64,000 nt of DNA from Nakamurella flava (lineage in GTDB: Bacteria > Actinomycetota > Actinomycetes > Mycobacteriales > Nakamurellaceae). The DNA lies in the NCBI RefSeq assembly GCF_005298075.1, contig NZ_SZZH01000002.1, positions 1 through 64,000 of the forward strand. Reading direction: 5' to 3'. The notes beneath the pieces were generated by a model. The model was not told where the DNA came from. It saw only the letters and a program-made list of their open reading frames with translations, and searched no databases. Below are positions 10,147 through 18,305 of the stretch, in pieces. Numbering within the stretch: position 1 is the first letter of the stretch; each line of letters opens with the position of its first letter. The translations under genes were made by a program, and so were the position numbers.

Positions 10147-11607
10147 GTGACGGTCCCCTCCCTGACCCACCAGTTCGCCGCCGACCTGCCCGAACTGGCC
10201 GTCGCCTGGTCGGCCGAGCCGGTGACCGAGCCCCAACTGCTCGTACTCAACGAGGCGGTGGCCCGCGATCTCGGCCTCGATCCCGACTGGCTGCAGGGCC
10301 CGGACGGTCGCCAGTTCCTGGTCGGCGGGCTGATCCCGGACGGCGCGACCCCGGTCGCCCAGGGCTACGCCGGGCACCAGTTCGGCGGGTTCTCACCGCG
10401 CCTGGGCGACGGGCGGGCCCTGCTGCTGGGCGAGCTGACCGCCCCGGACGGGCGGGTCCGTGACCTGCACCTGAAGGGTTCCGGCCGCACGCCCTTCGCC
10501 CGGGGCGGCGACGGATTCGCCGTCATCGGCCCGATGCTGCGGGAGTACGTCATCAGCGAGGCGATGGCCGCGCTCGGCGTCCCGACGACCCGGTCGCTGG
10601 CCGTCACCGCCACCGGGCGTCCCGTCCGGCGCGAGACCATCCTGCCCGGAGCCGTGCTGACCCGGAGCGCGGCCAGCCATCTGCGGGTCGGCAGCGTGCA
10701 GTACGCCCGGGCGATCAGCGACCATACCGAGGATCTCGACCTCCTGCGGCGCCTCGTCGACCACGCCATCGTGCGGCACCACCCGCACGCCGCCGACGCC
10801 GACCGGCCGGCGCTGGCGTTGTACGAGGCGGTCGTCGCCGCACAGGCGTCCCTGGTGGCGCACTGGATGCTGATCGGCTTCGTCCACGGGGTGATGAACA
10901 CCGACAACATGACGCTGTCCGGCGAGACCATCGACTACGGGCCCTGCGCCTTCCTGACGGTCTTCGACCCGGCCACCGTGTACAGCTCGATCGACACCGG
11001 CGGGCGGTACGCGTACGGCAACCAGCCGGTGGTCGCCGAGTGGAACCTGGCCCGGCTGGCCGAGGCACTGCTCCCGCTCATCGACGAGAACTCCGACCGG
11101 GCCGTCGAGCTCGCCGTCGGCGTGCTGGAGACGTTCCGCCCCCGGTACAGCGCCGCGTGGCTGGCCGGGATGCGCGACAAGCTCGGCCTGCCGGCCGGTC
11201 TGGCCGACGAGGTCGCCGCAGCCCTGTGCACCGACCTGACGGACCTGTTGCAGGCCAACCACGTCGACTACACGGCGTTCTTCCGCCGCCTCGGTCGGGC
11301 CGCCCGGGGTGAGAGCGAACCGGTGCGCGAACTGGTGCTCGACCTCGCCGCCATCGACGCCTGGCTGGACCGCTGGCGCGCGACCGGCCCGGACGGCGAC
11401 CGGATGGACCGTGTCAACCCGGCCTACGTGCCCCGCAACCACCTCGTCGAGGAGGCCCTGGCCGCGGCCACCGACGGGGACCTGCAGCCGTTGGGCACGC
11501 TGCTGGACGCGATCGGTGATCCGTTCACCGAGCGGCCCGGATTCGAGCGGTACGCCGAGCCGGCCGCGTCGGACTACGGCACGTACACGACGTTCTGCGG
11601 GACCTGA
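10147..11607 (+). CDS. selO: Protein adenylyltransferase SelO/YdiU
   Basis: 486 residues. SelO is a pseudokinase-fold enzyme that transfers AMP to protein hydroxyls and links to redox homeostasis. Seen here: [31 protein letters not shown], the metal-binding [19 protein letters not shown], and a cysteine three residues from the end (FCGT), the position that is selenocysteine in eukaryotic orthologues. The GTG at 10147 is chosen over the upstream in-frame start at 10060 because AGGAGG (10133-10138) sits eight bases before it. Convergent with the small phosphatase gene, 8 bp apart. Confidence 0.94.
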   Translation: MTVPSLTHQFAADLPELAVAWSAEPVTEPQLLVLNEAVARDLGLDPDWLQGPDGRQFLVGGLIPDGATPVAQGYAGHQFGGFSPRLGDGRALLLGELTAPDGRVRDLHLKGSGRTPFARGGDGFAVIGPMLREYVISEAMAALGVPTTRSLAVTATGRPVRRETILPGAVLTRSAASHLRVGSVQYARAISDHTEDLDLLRRLVDHAIVRHHPHAADADRPALALYEAVVAAQASLVAHWMLIGFVHGVMNTDNMTLSGETIDYGPCAFLTVFDPATVYSSIDTGGRYAYGNQPVVAEWNLARLAEALLPLIDENSDRAVELAVGVLETFRPRYSAAWLAGMRDKLGLPAGLADEVAAALCTDLTDLLQANHVDYTAFFRRLGRAARGESEPVRELVLDLAAIDAWLDRWRATGPDGDRMDRVNPAYVPRNHLVEEALAAATDGDLQPLGTLLDAIGDPFTERPGFERYAEPAASDYGTYTTFCGT

Positions 11608-11615
11608 TCCCGGCG

Positions 11616-11936
11616 TCAGGGCAGGTGGGGCGGAACGACCCGCTGCAGCAGATCGACGAGTTCGGGCTGCAGGTAGTCGTAGTCGTCCCTGATCGCGAGC
11701 ACGACCACCCGCTTGTCGCGGAGGTACCGCTGGAAGCGCCGCGTCAGCTCCCGCTTGTGCGACGCCTCCATGACGAAGATCAGGTCCGCCCAGGCGATGT
11801 CCTCCGGGGTGGCCACCTCTTCGGCGTCCGGCTTCAGCCCGACCGAGGCGACCTCGATCCCCGGCCGATCGCGGAACACGGCCTCAGCCGTGGGACTGCG
11901 CAGCCGGTTACGGCTGCACACGAACAGGACCCGCAT
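11616..11936 (-). CDS. Low-molecular-weight protein tyrosine phosphatase-like protein
   Basis: 106 residues from the ATG at 11936, shorter than the usual 140-160. The N-terminus MRVLFVCSRNRLRSPTAE carries the phosphatase loop C-x5-R followed by S, identical in spacing to LMW phosphatases. The general-acid loop (a DP motif near the end in standard members) is not obvious; DDYDYLQPEL may be its remnant. Small family members of this type are annotated as protein tyrosine phosphatases but are poorly characterised. An in-frame ATG at 11963 would add nine residues. Confidence 0.75.
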   Translation of the reverse strand: MRVLFVCSRNRLRSPTAEAVFRDRPGIEVASVGLKPDAEEVATPEDIAWADLIFVMEASHKRELTRRFQRYLRDKRVVVLAIRDDYDYLQPELVDLLQRVVPPHLP

Positions 11937-12015
11937 CTCCCGCTTCTCGCCGGCGTACCCCATGCCCCGATGGTCCCAGGCACCCACCGTTCGCAACGGG
12001 ACAGCGGGCGCGCGC

Positions 12016-13402
12016 TCACTCCACGGTGGGGCGGCCGGCACCCGGAACGGGGTGGGCCCGGTGACCGTTGCCCCGGCCGGTGGCCGCCGCCTGCACGAGG
12101 TCTTCTCCAGAGCCGAGGCCCTGCTGGTCGGCGGTCATCGCGTGCGACGTCGCGGTCGCTCTCGAACGACCGCTGGACACCCTGGGTCAACAATTCCAAC
12201 TGGCGGTCGAGTTCAGGTCGGCGTGGGGCGGGTGCGACCGCCCTGAGGTCCTCGAGGGCCGCGCGCAGTCGGCGGGCCACCTGGGGGGAACGAGCTCCCG
12301 CGAGTCGGAGCTCGTCGAAGGCCAGCCGGACGTACCCCGTCCAGTCGAGGGCGGGCACCCGCAGCCGCACGGTTCCACGCCCGTCGCGGTGCTCGCCGGC
12401 GGGAATGTGCCGGGTGGCCAGCTGGCGCAGCGCGTCGTGCAATCGGTCGATGGCCTGCACGGTGGTGGTCGGGTCCGAGAAGGGTTCACTGACCCCGCGT
12501 TCGGCGATGTCGACGAGCTGGCGGAACGCGTACGCCGGGTCGTCCGGGTAGGAGCGCTCGTTCCCTAGCGTCACCAGGTCGGCCACGTGCCGACGGTTCA
12601 GCCGAACGCCGTCGCCGGCGTCCACGATCACCAGCGGCGCCCCCGCGCAGACGAAGTCACCCATCGCCGGCACCAGCCGGAGCGAGCAGTCCGCGGCCAC
12701 CGCGGCGGCGACCAGGCCGGGCCCGTCGAACCGGACGACCACGCCCGGCTCCGGCGCCGTGATCACCTGCGGGTCCGGGTCCGCCGCCGCTGCGGGGTCG
12801 GCCGGGTAGAGCCGGTCGAGCTCCGCGTGCAGGTGGTCACCGACCAGGTCGATGAGCCCGGCGACCCGTAGGGTCTGCCCCGCGTGGTGCACGTAGAGCA
12901 CGAGGGCGACGACGCTGGCCAGCATCAACAGATAGGCGAGCGGCACCGTCACCCCGGGCACGGAGCCCTGCCCGCCGTCGGCGGAGTCGTCCACCTGCGA
13001 GATCGCGAGCAGCGCGAAGACCAGCGTGGCCGCGAACAGACCGTGGGTGAGCTGGCTCGAACGGTCGCGCAGCAACGCCCCGACGATCCGGGGTGAGAAC
13101 TGGCCCATGGCCAGTTGCACCGCGACCGTGACCACGGTCATCACCAGCGTGATCAAAGTGACCAGGGACGAGGCGATGGTGCTGAGCACGGTCTGTGCCG
13201 CACTGGGCGGGCCGGTCAGCCACTGCGGGACGAGGGAATTCCCGGTAACCCGGTCGATGGCGGTGGCCACCACGCACAGGCCGATCCCGGCGACCATGCA
13301 GAGGAGGGGGACGAGCCACAGGCTGTCGCGCAGGGCGATCGCGACCCTCTGCGCCCGGGGCGTCCCGGCCACCGGCGGCCGCGGGCTCGGTCGAACGTTC
13401 AT
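12016..13402 (-). CDS. DUF2254 membrane protein, probable frameshift near the 3-prime end
   Basis: About 460 residues. Four hydrophobic segments occur in the first 150 residues (for example LVPLLCMVAGIGLCVVATAI), followed by a soluble C-terminal half, as in DUF2254 membrane proteins of unknown role. Start ATG at 13402 follows GGGAG. In the uninterrupted frame the protein would run past its family end into the next gene with Arg/Pro-rich nonsense. Shifting frame near 12140 restores ADQQGLGSGEDL and then a stop at 12016-12018, which resembles the GLG-containing family C-terminus. I therefore read one indel at roughly 12136-12150; it may be a sequencing error or a real lesion. Confidence 0.72.
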
Positions 13403-13505
13403 CTGCACTCCCGTCCCCAGCGAGACCCTGTGTCTGCCACGTCGGGAGACGAGGGGTACCGGGCGCTGTCCCGGAAGCCAACCCCAGACCGACCGACCCG
13501 CGCAT

Positions 13506-13519
13506 CGGTCGAACGACCG
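13506..13519. repeat. Inverted repeat between DUF2254 and YCII genes
   Basis: CGGTCG and CGACCG separated by AA, extended by one more T/A pair on each side. It lies in the divergent 217-bp promoter region between the DUF2254 gene and the YCII gene, about 100 bp from each start, and could be an operator. No regulator can be assigned. Confidence 0.4.
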
Positions 13520-13557
13520 ACTGTCTCGGCAGTCGTCGAGAATTTCTGCCCAAGGTC

Positions 13558-13582
13558 TGTCGAAATCCGGAAAGGTCGTTCG
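13558..13582 (+). promoter_or_regulatory. Candidate ECF42-type promoter for the YCII gene
   Basis: TGTCGA stands at 13558-13563, 57 bp before the YCII/DGPF start. From memory, TGTCGA is the -35 motif reported for ECF42 sigma factors, with a CG-containing -10; CGTTC follows at 13577-13581 (13-bp spacer, shorter than the expected 16-17), so the -10 match is weak. The position upstream of the DGPF gene is what ECF42 autoregulation predicts. Motif recall plus position only. Confidence 0.45.
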
Positions 13583-13619
13583 TGGAGATGGTGTCCACAC
13601 CACACCCCAGGAGGAACCC

Positions 13620-13982
13620 GTGAAGCAGTATCTGCTGTCCGTGTACATGGTCGAGGGCGCTCCGGTGCCGGCCGAGGACGAGATCCAGCGCATGTACGCC
13701 GATGTCGACACCTTCAACAAGAAGCTGCAGACGAGCGGCCACTGGGTGTTCGCCGGCGGGCTGCACCCGGCCGATGTCGCCACGGTCGTCCAGCCGTCGG
13801 CCGGCGGTGGGATCACGACCACCGACGGTCCGTTCGCCGAGGCCAAGGAGCACATCGGCGGGTTCTGGGTCATCAAGGCCGCCGACCTCGACGAAGCCCT
13901 GCGATTGGCCGGCGAGGGCGCCGTCGCGTGCGGTGGGCCGGTCGAGGTCCGCCCGTTCCAGGACGAGCCGGAGGGCGAGTGA
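13620..13982 (+). CDS. YCII-related (DGPF) protein
   Basis: 120 residues, one YCII-like ferredoxin-fold domain. The family name motif is present as TTDGPFAEAKEH, and the protein ends DEPEGE. DGPF genes almost always sit beside ECF42 sigma factors, as here (218 bp upstream of one), and are the expected targets of that sigma factor; their biochemical role is unknown. The GTG at 13620 follows AGGAGG at ideal spacing. The 27-bp 3-prime end of this gene, including its stop, recurs downstream (see repeats). Confidence 0.88.
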   Translation: MKQYLLSVYMVEGAPVPAEDEIQRMYADVDTFNKKLQTSGHWVFAGGLHPADVATVVQPSAGGGITTTDGPFAEAKEHIGGFWVIKAADLDEALRLAGEGAVACGGPVEVRPFQDEPEGE

Positions 13983-14070
13983 GCATCGAAGGCGCCCCCA
14001 GGCGACGAGGAGCGGAGCGAGCCCGGAGGCGAGCATCCCGAACCGAGCCGGAGGGCGAGTGAGCATCGAA
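13964..14070 (+). repeat. 27-bp direct repeat including the YCII stop codon
   Basis: Positions 13964-13990 and 14044-14070 are identical over 27 bases, starting CGAGCCGGAGGGCGAG. The first copy spans the last codons and stop of the YCII gene; the second lies in the intergenic space 80 bp on. The pattern looks like duplication of a gene end rather than a functional array. Confidence 0.85.
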
Positions 14071-14187
14071 GTGCGCCCGCGGCGCGCCGGCCGACAACGA
14101 CGGAGCGAGGAACGAGCGGAGAAGGCGTCGGCCCATCGACGAGGAGCGGAGCGGGCCCGCAGGCGAGCATCCCGTACCGAGCCGGAG
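14003..14187 (+). repeat. 51-bp imperfect direct repeat before the sigma factor gene
   Basis: 14003-14053 and 14137-14187 match at 48 of 51 positions (both begin CGACGAGGAGCGGAGCG and end CGAGCCGGAG). Together with the 27-bp repeat they fill most of the 218 bp between the YCII and sigma genes with purine-rich tandem material. The strand between is open in several frames, but codon content is Arg/Glu-rich and not convincing as a protein. Confidence 0.8.
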
Positions 14188-14200
14188 CGCTGATCACCGG

Positions 14201-15442
14201 ATGTCCGGGGCGGCGATGGATCCTGTCTCGACGGTCTTCCGGGCCGAGTACGGCCGGGCCGTCGCCACCCTGACCCGTCTGCTGGGCGATATCGACAGCG
14301 CCGAGGAGGCGGTCCAGGAGGCGTTCGCGGTGGCGACCGACCGGTGGCCGAACGACGGCACCCCACCCAATCCGGGTGGGTGGATCGTCACCACCGCCCG
14401 CAACCGGGCCCTGGACCGCATCCGCCGGGAGTCGACCCGTCGACACCGGTACGAGCAGGCCTACCGGATCACCGACCACGATCCGGAGCCACGGGAGGTG
14501 GGCCCGGTGGACGACGACCGGCTGCGGCTCGTCTTCACGTGCTGCCACCCGGCTCTGGCTCCCGCCGCGCAGGTGGCGCTGACCCTTCGGCTGCTCGGCG
14601 GGTTGTCCACCGACGAGATCGCCCGCGCGTTCATGGTTCCCGAACCGACCATGGGTCAGCGCATCAGCCGGGCCAAGGCCAAGATCACGGCGGCCGGCAT
14701 CCCGTACCGCATCCCACGGGACGCCGACCTGCCCGACCGGCTGCCGCCGGTGCTGGCCGTCGTGTATCTGATCTTCAACGAGGGGTACACGGCCACCACG
14801 GGGCAGGCCCTCATTCGCGACGACCTGTGCCACGAGGCGATCCGGTTGGCCCGGTTGCTGGTCGAGCTGATGCCCGACGAACCCGAGGCCCGTGGGCTGC
14901 TCGCCCTGCTGCTGCTGACCGCGGCCCGTCGTCCCGCGCGTCTGGACGACCGTGGACGGCTGGTCAGGCTGGCCGACCAGGACCGCGGCCGTTGGGACCG
15001 TCCGCTGATCATCGAGGGACATGCGATCGTCCGAGACTGTCTGCGTCGCAACAGCCCTGGGCCCTACCAGTGGCAGGCCGCCATCGCCGCCGTGCATGCT
15101 GACGCGGCCGACGCGACTCAGACCGACTGGGGCCAGATCCGCGCACTGTACGACCAGTTGCTGGCCGCCACCGGCAGTCCCGTCGTCGCGGTGAACCGGG
15201 CCGTCGCTGTGTTGGAGACCGACGGCCCGGCGGCCGCCCTGCAGGTGCTGGACGAGCTGGTCATGTCGCCGGCCGTCGACCAACTGGACCGCTACCAGCA
15301 TTTCCACGCCACCCGGGCCGAGGTCCTCGCGCAACTCGATCGGCCCGCAGACGCCCGCGCCGCCTACGACCGGGCTCTGGCGCTGACGGGCAACGAGGCG
15401 GAGGCCAGGTTCCTCGGCGAACGCCAGGCCGCCCTGCCCTGA
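14201..15442 (+). CDS. ECF42-group RNA polymerase sigma factor
   Basis: 413 residues, much longer than a typical ECF sigma factor (about 200) because of a C-terminal helical repeat extension, which together with the neighbouring DGPF gene defines group ECF42. Sigma-2 covers about 10-80 (VFRAEYGRAVATLTRLLGD, then RIRRESTRR) and sigma-4 about 105-165 (LGGLSTDEIARAF, PTMGQRISRAKAK). The DUF6596-like extension follows with VVYLIFNEGY and TPR-like helices. ATG at 14201; an in-frame ATG at 14216 is an alternative. The extension is thought to replace an anti-sigma factor; none is adjacent. Confidence 0.92.
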   Translation: MSGAAMDPVSTVFRAEYGRAVATLTRLLGDIDSAEEAVQEAFAVATDRWPNDGTPPNPGGWIVTTARNRALDRIRRESTRRHRYEQAYRITDHDPEPREVGPVDDDRLRLVFTCCHPALAPAAQVALTLRLLGGLSTDEIARAFMVPEPTMGQRISRAKAKITAAGIPYRIPRDADLPDRLPPVLAVVYLIFNEGYTATTGQALIRDDLCHEAIRLARLLVELMPDEPEARGLLALLLLTAARRPARLDDRGRLVRLADQDRGRWDRPLIIEGHAIVRDCLRRNSPGPYQWQAAIAAVHADAADATQTDWGQIRALYDQLLAATGSPVVAVNRAVAVLETDGPAAALQVLDELVMSPAVDQLDRYQHFHATRAEVLAQLDRPADARAAYDRALALTGNEAEARFLGERQAALP

Positions 15443-15481
15443 CATGCGGCCGACGTCGCTCTGGCGCGCATCCCCATCGAC

Positions 15482-15510
15482 AGTCATAATGACACTACGT
15501 CATTCTGACT
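15482..15510. promoter_or_regulatory. Tandem palindromes, candidate TetR operator
   Basis: Two 12-base arms, AGTCATAATGAC and GTCATTCTGACT, are inverted repeats (11 of 12) separated by five bases. Each arm is also itself a near-palindrome (GTCAT-A-ATGAC and GTCA-TTC-TGAC). CATAAT at 15485-15490 would serve as a -10 box, so a bound protein would block transcription. The site lies 21 bp before the hemerythrin gene, the first gene of a three-gene run that ends in a TetR regulator, its likely ligand-responsive repressor. Confidence 0.6.
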
Positions 15511-15530
15511 GAGCCGAAGCGGGAGCGCCG

Positions 15531-16055
15531 ATGGAACTGCAGACCCCACGAGTCGACGACACCGCACCGACCGAACGTGGTCGCGCCGCCGCCCGATCAC
15601 TGGTCACGGTGCACGACGGCCTGCGCGACGAACTGGCTCAGGTCAGCCGTCTGGTCGACGAGGCGCTCGCCGGACGCGTCGACATCGCCGGAGCCCGCGG
15701 CGACCTCCAGCGGCTCGCGCTGCGCCGCCACGACTGGACGACCGGCGCCTACTGCTCGGCGCACTGCCTGGCCGTCGCCCAGCACCATTACGGCGAGGAC
15801 CACGAGATCTTCCCGCTGCTCCGCAGCGCCCGACCCGACCTGGGCGATGTCCTGGATCGGCTGGAACGTGAGCACGTCGTCGTGCACGACCTGCTGGAAC
15901 GCCTGGACGGCGCCCTGGTGGCCCTGGCCGTCGCGGACGCCGACGGACGCGCAGCCCTCCGACGCACGCTGGCGGAGTTCTCCACCGTCCTGCGCGCCCA
16001 CCTGGCCTACGAGGAGGAGCAACTGCTCGGTCCGATGGCCCAGGTGTTCTCGTGA
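15531..16055 (+). CDS. Hemerythrin-like HHE domain protein
   Basis: 174 residues, all-helical. Metal-ligand histidines and acidic residues expected for an HHE four-helix bundle are present: VTVHDGLRDEL near 25, RRHDW near 65, AQHHYGEDHEIFP near 80-95, REHVVVHDLLE near 110-120, and HLAYEEEQL near 155. Such proteins bind a di-iron centre and oxygen or nitric oxide; the exact function varies. ATG at 15531 follows GGGAG. The stop overlaps the GTG of the next gene by four bases. Confidence 0.85.
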   Translation: MELQTPRVDDTAPTERGRAAARSLVTVHDGLRDELAQVSRLVDEALAGRVDIAGARGDLQRLALRRHDWTTGAYCSAHCLAVAQHHYGEDHEIFPLLRSARPDLGDVLDRLEREHVVVHDLLERLDGALVALAVADADGRAALRRTLAEFSTVLRAHLAYEEEQLLGPMAQVFS

Positions 16056-16780
16056 CCGCGCCGGCGAACGGCCGACGGGTCCTGGTGGCCGGGGCGACCG
16101 GGGGTATCGGCGAAGGGGCCTGCCGGGCGCTCCTGCGGGCCGGGAACGAGGTGGTCGCGGTCGGCCGCGACGCCGCACGGCTGGACGCGCTCGCCGCGCG
16201 ATTGCCCGGGCCCGTCGAGGCGGTGGTCGCCGACGTGACCGCCGCGTCCGCAGCTGCCTGGTTCACGGCCCGGGCCGGAACGTTCGACGGCGTCCTGATC
16301 GCCATCGGCGACCCCGGGCACGCGCACGGCGGAACAGTGCTCGACATCCCCGACGAGGACGTCCGACAGATGATCGAGGTCAACGAACTGGGTGGGCTGC
16401 GGGCCCTGCGCACGCTGGTCCCCCTCGTCCGGCCCGCCGGAGCCGTGGTCACCGTGCTCGGCATGAGTGCCGAGATCCCCTTCCCGCAGAACCCCCTGAT
16501 GGGTTCGACCAATGCGGCCATGCGCTCGCTGCTGCGCACCCTGGCCGAACAGCTGCGTCCGACTGGAACCCGTATCTACGCGCTCGTGCTGGGCATGGTC
16601 CGCACCCGGGCCCGGCAGGCGGCCGGCATCGACAACCCCTCGTGGCTCACCGGTGACGACATCGGCCGGTACACCGACGATCTGGTCGTGGGCGACGTCC
16701 CCGCCCCCGCACAGACGCTCCGATACCTGGTCGATCCGCGGGTCGGTCCCCGTCTGGAGCCGCCCCGGCCGACCGGCTGA
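16052..16780 (+). CDS. Atypical short-chain dehydrogenase/reductase lacking YxxxK
   Basis: 242 residues with a Rossmann fold. The cofactor-binding glycine motif GATGGIGEG is at about 14-22 and a serine equivalent to the catalytic Ser may be in LGMSAE. Where classical SDRs have Tyr-x-x-x-Lys, this protein has MGSTN (about residue 150), so both the catalytic Tyr and Lys are replaced. It may have lost dehydrogenase activity and act as a binding protein, or belong to a divergent SDR class. It is between the hemerythrin-like gene and the TetR gene and overlaps the former. Confidence 0.82.
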   Translation: MTAPANGRRVLVAGATGGIGEGACRALLRAGNEVVAVGRDAARLDALAARLPGPVEAVVADVTAASAAAWFTARAGTFDGVLIAIGDPGHAHGGTVLDIPDEDVRQMIEVNELGGLRALRTLVPLVRPAGAVVTVLGMSAEIPFPQNPLMGSTNAAMRSLLRTLAEQLRPTGTRIYALVLGMVRTRARQAAGIDNPSWLTGDDIGRYTDDLVVGDVPAPAQTLRYLVDPRVGPRLEPPRPTG

Positions 16781-16798
16781 ACGCGGTTGGATGGCGGC

Positions 16799-17515
16799 AT
16801 GACCACCGGTGCCGACGAACCCGTCGAGGATTTCCGCCGCCGCACCGCCCGGCTGCGGCGGCACCGGACGAGCCGACGACTGGTCCAGGCGTTCTTCGAC
16901 ATCTCGGGCGAAGGCCCGGTGGAGAGCCTCGTCGTCGACGACATCCTGCGGGCAGCCGGGATGTCGCGGGGCACGTTCTACCGCCACTTCCCGACGATGG
17001 ACGCCTTCCTCGACCACGTGGCGTTCGCCGTCGGCGCCCGGCTGAACGTCGAGATGCACGGGTGGGACGCGACCTGCCCGGACGCGGCCGAACGCCTCGG
17101 GCGGCGTCTGACCTACCAGGTTCAACGGTCGAGTACGGACCCGGTCTGCGCCGCGCTGCTCCTGCGGCTCCTGGCCCGGGACGGCTCCGTGGGCCGGCAG
17201 GCGGCAGCCCATTCGCTCGCCGATTTCCGGCAGGCCGTGGAGTCGGGCCGATTCCGGGTCCCCGACGCCACCCTGGCCGCAGATCTCGGTCACGGCCTGC
17301 TGACCGCCATCCTGCGCCGGACCGTCCGGGACGGGTTCGACGAGATCCGCATGCGCGACTCGCGTCTGGTGTTCTTCCGCGCCTTCGGCGTCGCCGATAA
17401 CGACCTCGACGCCCTCGCCGACGCGGAGGGTCCGCCGCTGCCGACGACACCCCTGCGGGTCGAGGTCGTCGCCCTCTGCAGCGATCTGGCCGACACCGGC
17501 ACCGGGAGCGACTGA
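16799..17515 (+). CDS. TetR family transcriptional regulator
   Basis: 238 residues. The N-terminal helix-turn-helix is clear: SLVVDDILRAAGMSRGTFYRHFPTM read in two parts at about 40-65, preceded by a basic arm (RRRTARLRRHR). The C-terminal ligand domain is not recognisable to a subfamily. ATG at 16799 is preferred over the upstream in-frame TTG at 16787. It is the last gene of the hemerythrin-SDR-TetR run and is a good candidate to bind the palindromes at 15482-15510. Confidence 0.88.
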   Translation: MTTGADEPVEDFRRRTARLRRHRTSRRLVQAFFDISGEGPVESLVVDDILRAAGMSRGTFYRHFPTMDAFLDHVAFAVGARLNVEMHGWDATCPDAAERLGRRLTYQVQRSSTDPVCAALLLRLLARDGSVGRQAAAHSLADFRQAVESGRFRVPDATLAADLGHGLLTAILRRTVRDGFDEIRMRDSRLVFFRAFGVADNDLDALADAEGPPLPTTPLRVEVVALCSDLADTGTGSD

Positions 17516-17562
17516 CCGGGGCCGACGTGCACGGCGACAGCCGGTCACCGACACTGGCTCCG

Positions 17563-18276
17563 ATGAATCGCCCCCTGATCGGCGTCACCACCTACCGCCA
17601 ACCCGCGACCTGGGGACGGTGGACGGAGGTGGACGCCACCCTGCTGCCGGCCGCGTACGTCGACGCGGTGCGGAGGGGCGGGGGCACCCCGCTGCTCATC
17701 CCGCCCCTGGGGCCGGGCGACCGGGCCATCGACATCGTCCGCCGCATCGACGGTCTCGTCATCGCCGGCGGGTCCGACGTCAACCCGGCCCGCTACGGCG
17801 AGGAACCCCACGAACGCACCCGGGGCTGGCACGACGACCGGGACGTCTCCGAGATGGCGTTGCTGCACGCGGCCGACGACCTGGAGCTGCCCGTCCTCGG
17901 GGTGTGCCGGGGGATGCAGGTGATGGCGGTCGTCGACGGTGGGCGGCTCGCCCAGCACGTCCCTGACGTCCTCGGCACCGATCTGCACTGCCCCGGCGTG
18001 GACGTCTACGGCGCCGTCGAGGTGCACACCGTGGCCGGGTCCCGGATCGCCGGGATCCTCGGCCCGGTCACCCGCGTCGCCTGTCACCATCACCAGGCCG
18101 TCGCCGACCTGGGCGACCGCTGCCGACCGGCCGCCCACGCGACCGACGGTCTGCTCGAGGCCATGGAGGCACCCGGGGACCGGTTCCGGGTCGGCGTGCA
18201 GTGGCATCCGGAGACGCTGACCGACCCGGCGCTGTTCCGCGCACTCGCCGACGCCGCCGCGCACGTGCGGGGCTGA
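17563..18276 (+). CDS. Gamma-glutamyl-gamma-aminobutyrate hydrolase family protein (class I amidotransferase-like, peptidase C26)
   Basis: 237 residues. Class-I glutamine amidotransferase fold with a full triad: nucleophile Cys in VLGVCRGMQVM, then His and Glu in GVQWHPETL near the C-terminus. The opening PLIGVTTYRQ is typical of PuuD-like enzymes, which hydrolyse gamma-glutamyl-GABA in putrescine breakdown. No gamma-glutamylputrescine synthetase gene is nearby, so the substrate is a family inference. ATG at 17563 is chosen; the open frame upstream to 17527 adds 12 unlikely residues. Confidence 0.88.
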   Translation: MNRPLIGVTTYRQPATWGRWTEVDATLLPAAYVDAVRRGGGTPLLIPPLGPGDRAIDIVRRIDGLVIAGGSDVNPARYGEEPHERTRGWHDDRDVSEMALLHAADDLELPVLGVCRGMQVMAVVDGGRLAQHVPDVLGTDLHCPGVDVYGAVEVHTVAGSRIAGILGPVTRVACHHHQAVADLGDRCRPAAHATDGLLEAMEAPGDRFRVGVQWHPETLTDPALFRALADAAAHVRG

Positions 18277-18305
18277 TCCGGGTCAGCTGTGCCAGGCTGA
18301 CCGGC

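Noticed and set aside
13964-14187. CRISPR array
   Set aside because: Repeats are two different pairs of 27 and 51 bp with uneven spacing and include coding sequence; no cas genes are present.
11834-15487. 1217-codon open frame on the minus strand
   Set aside because: Only the part corresponding to DUF2254 (up to 13402) is real; the rest is antisense to the YCII and sigma factor genes.
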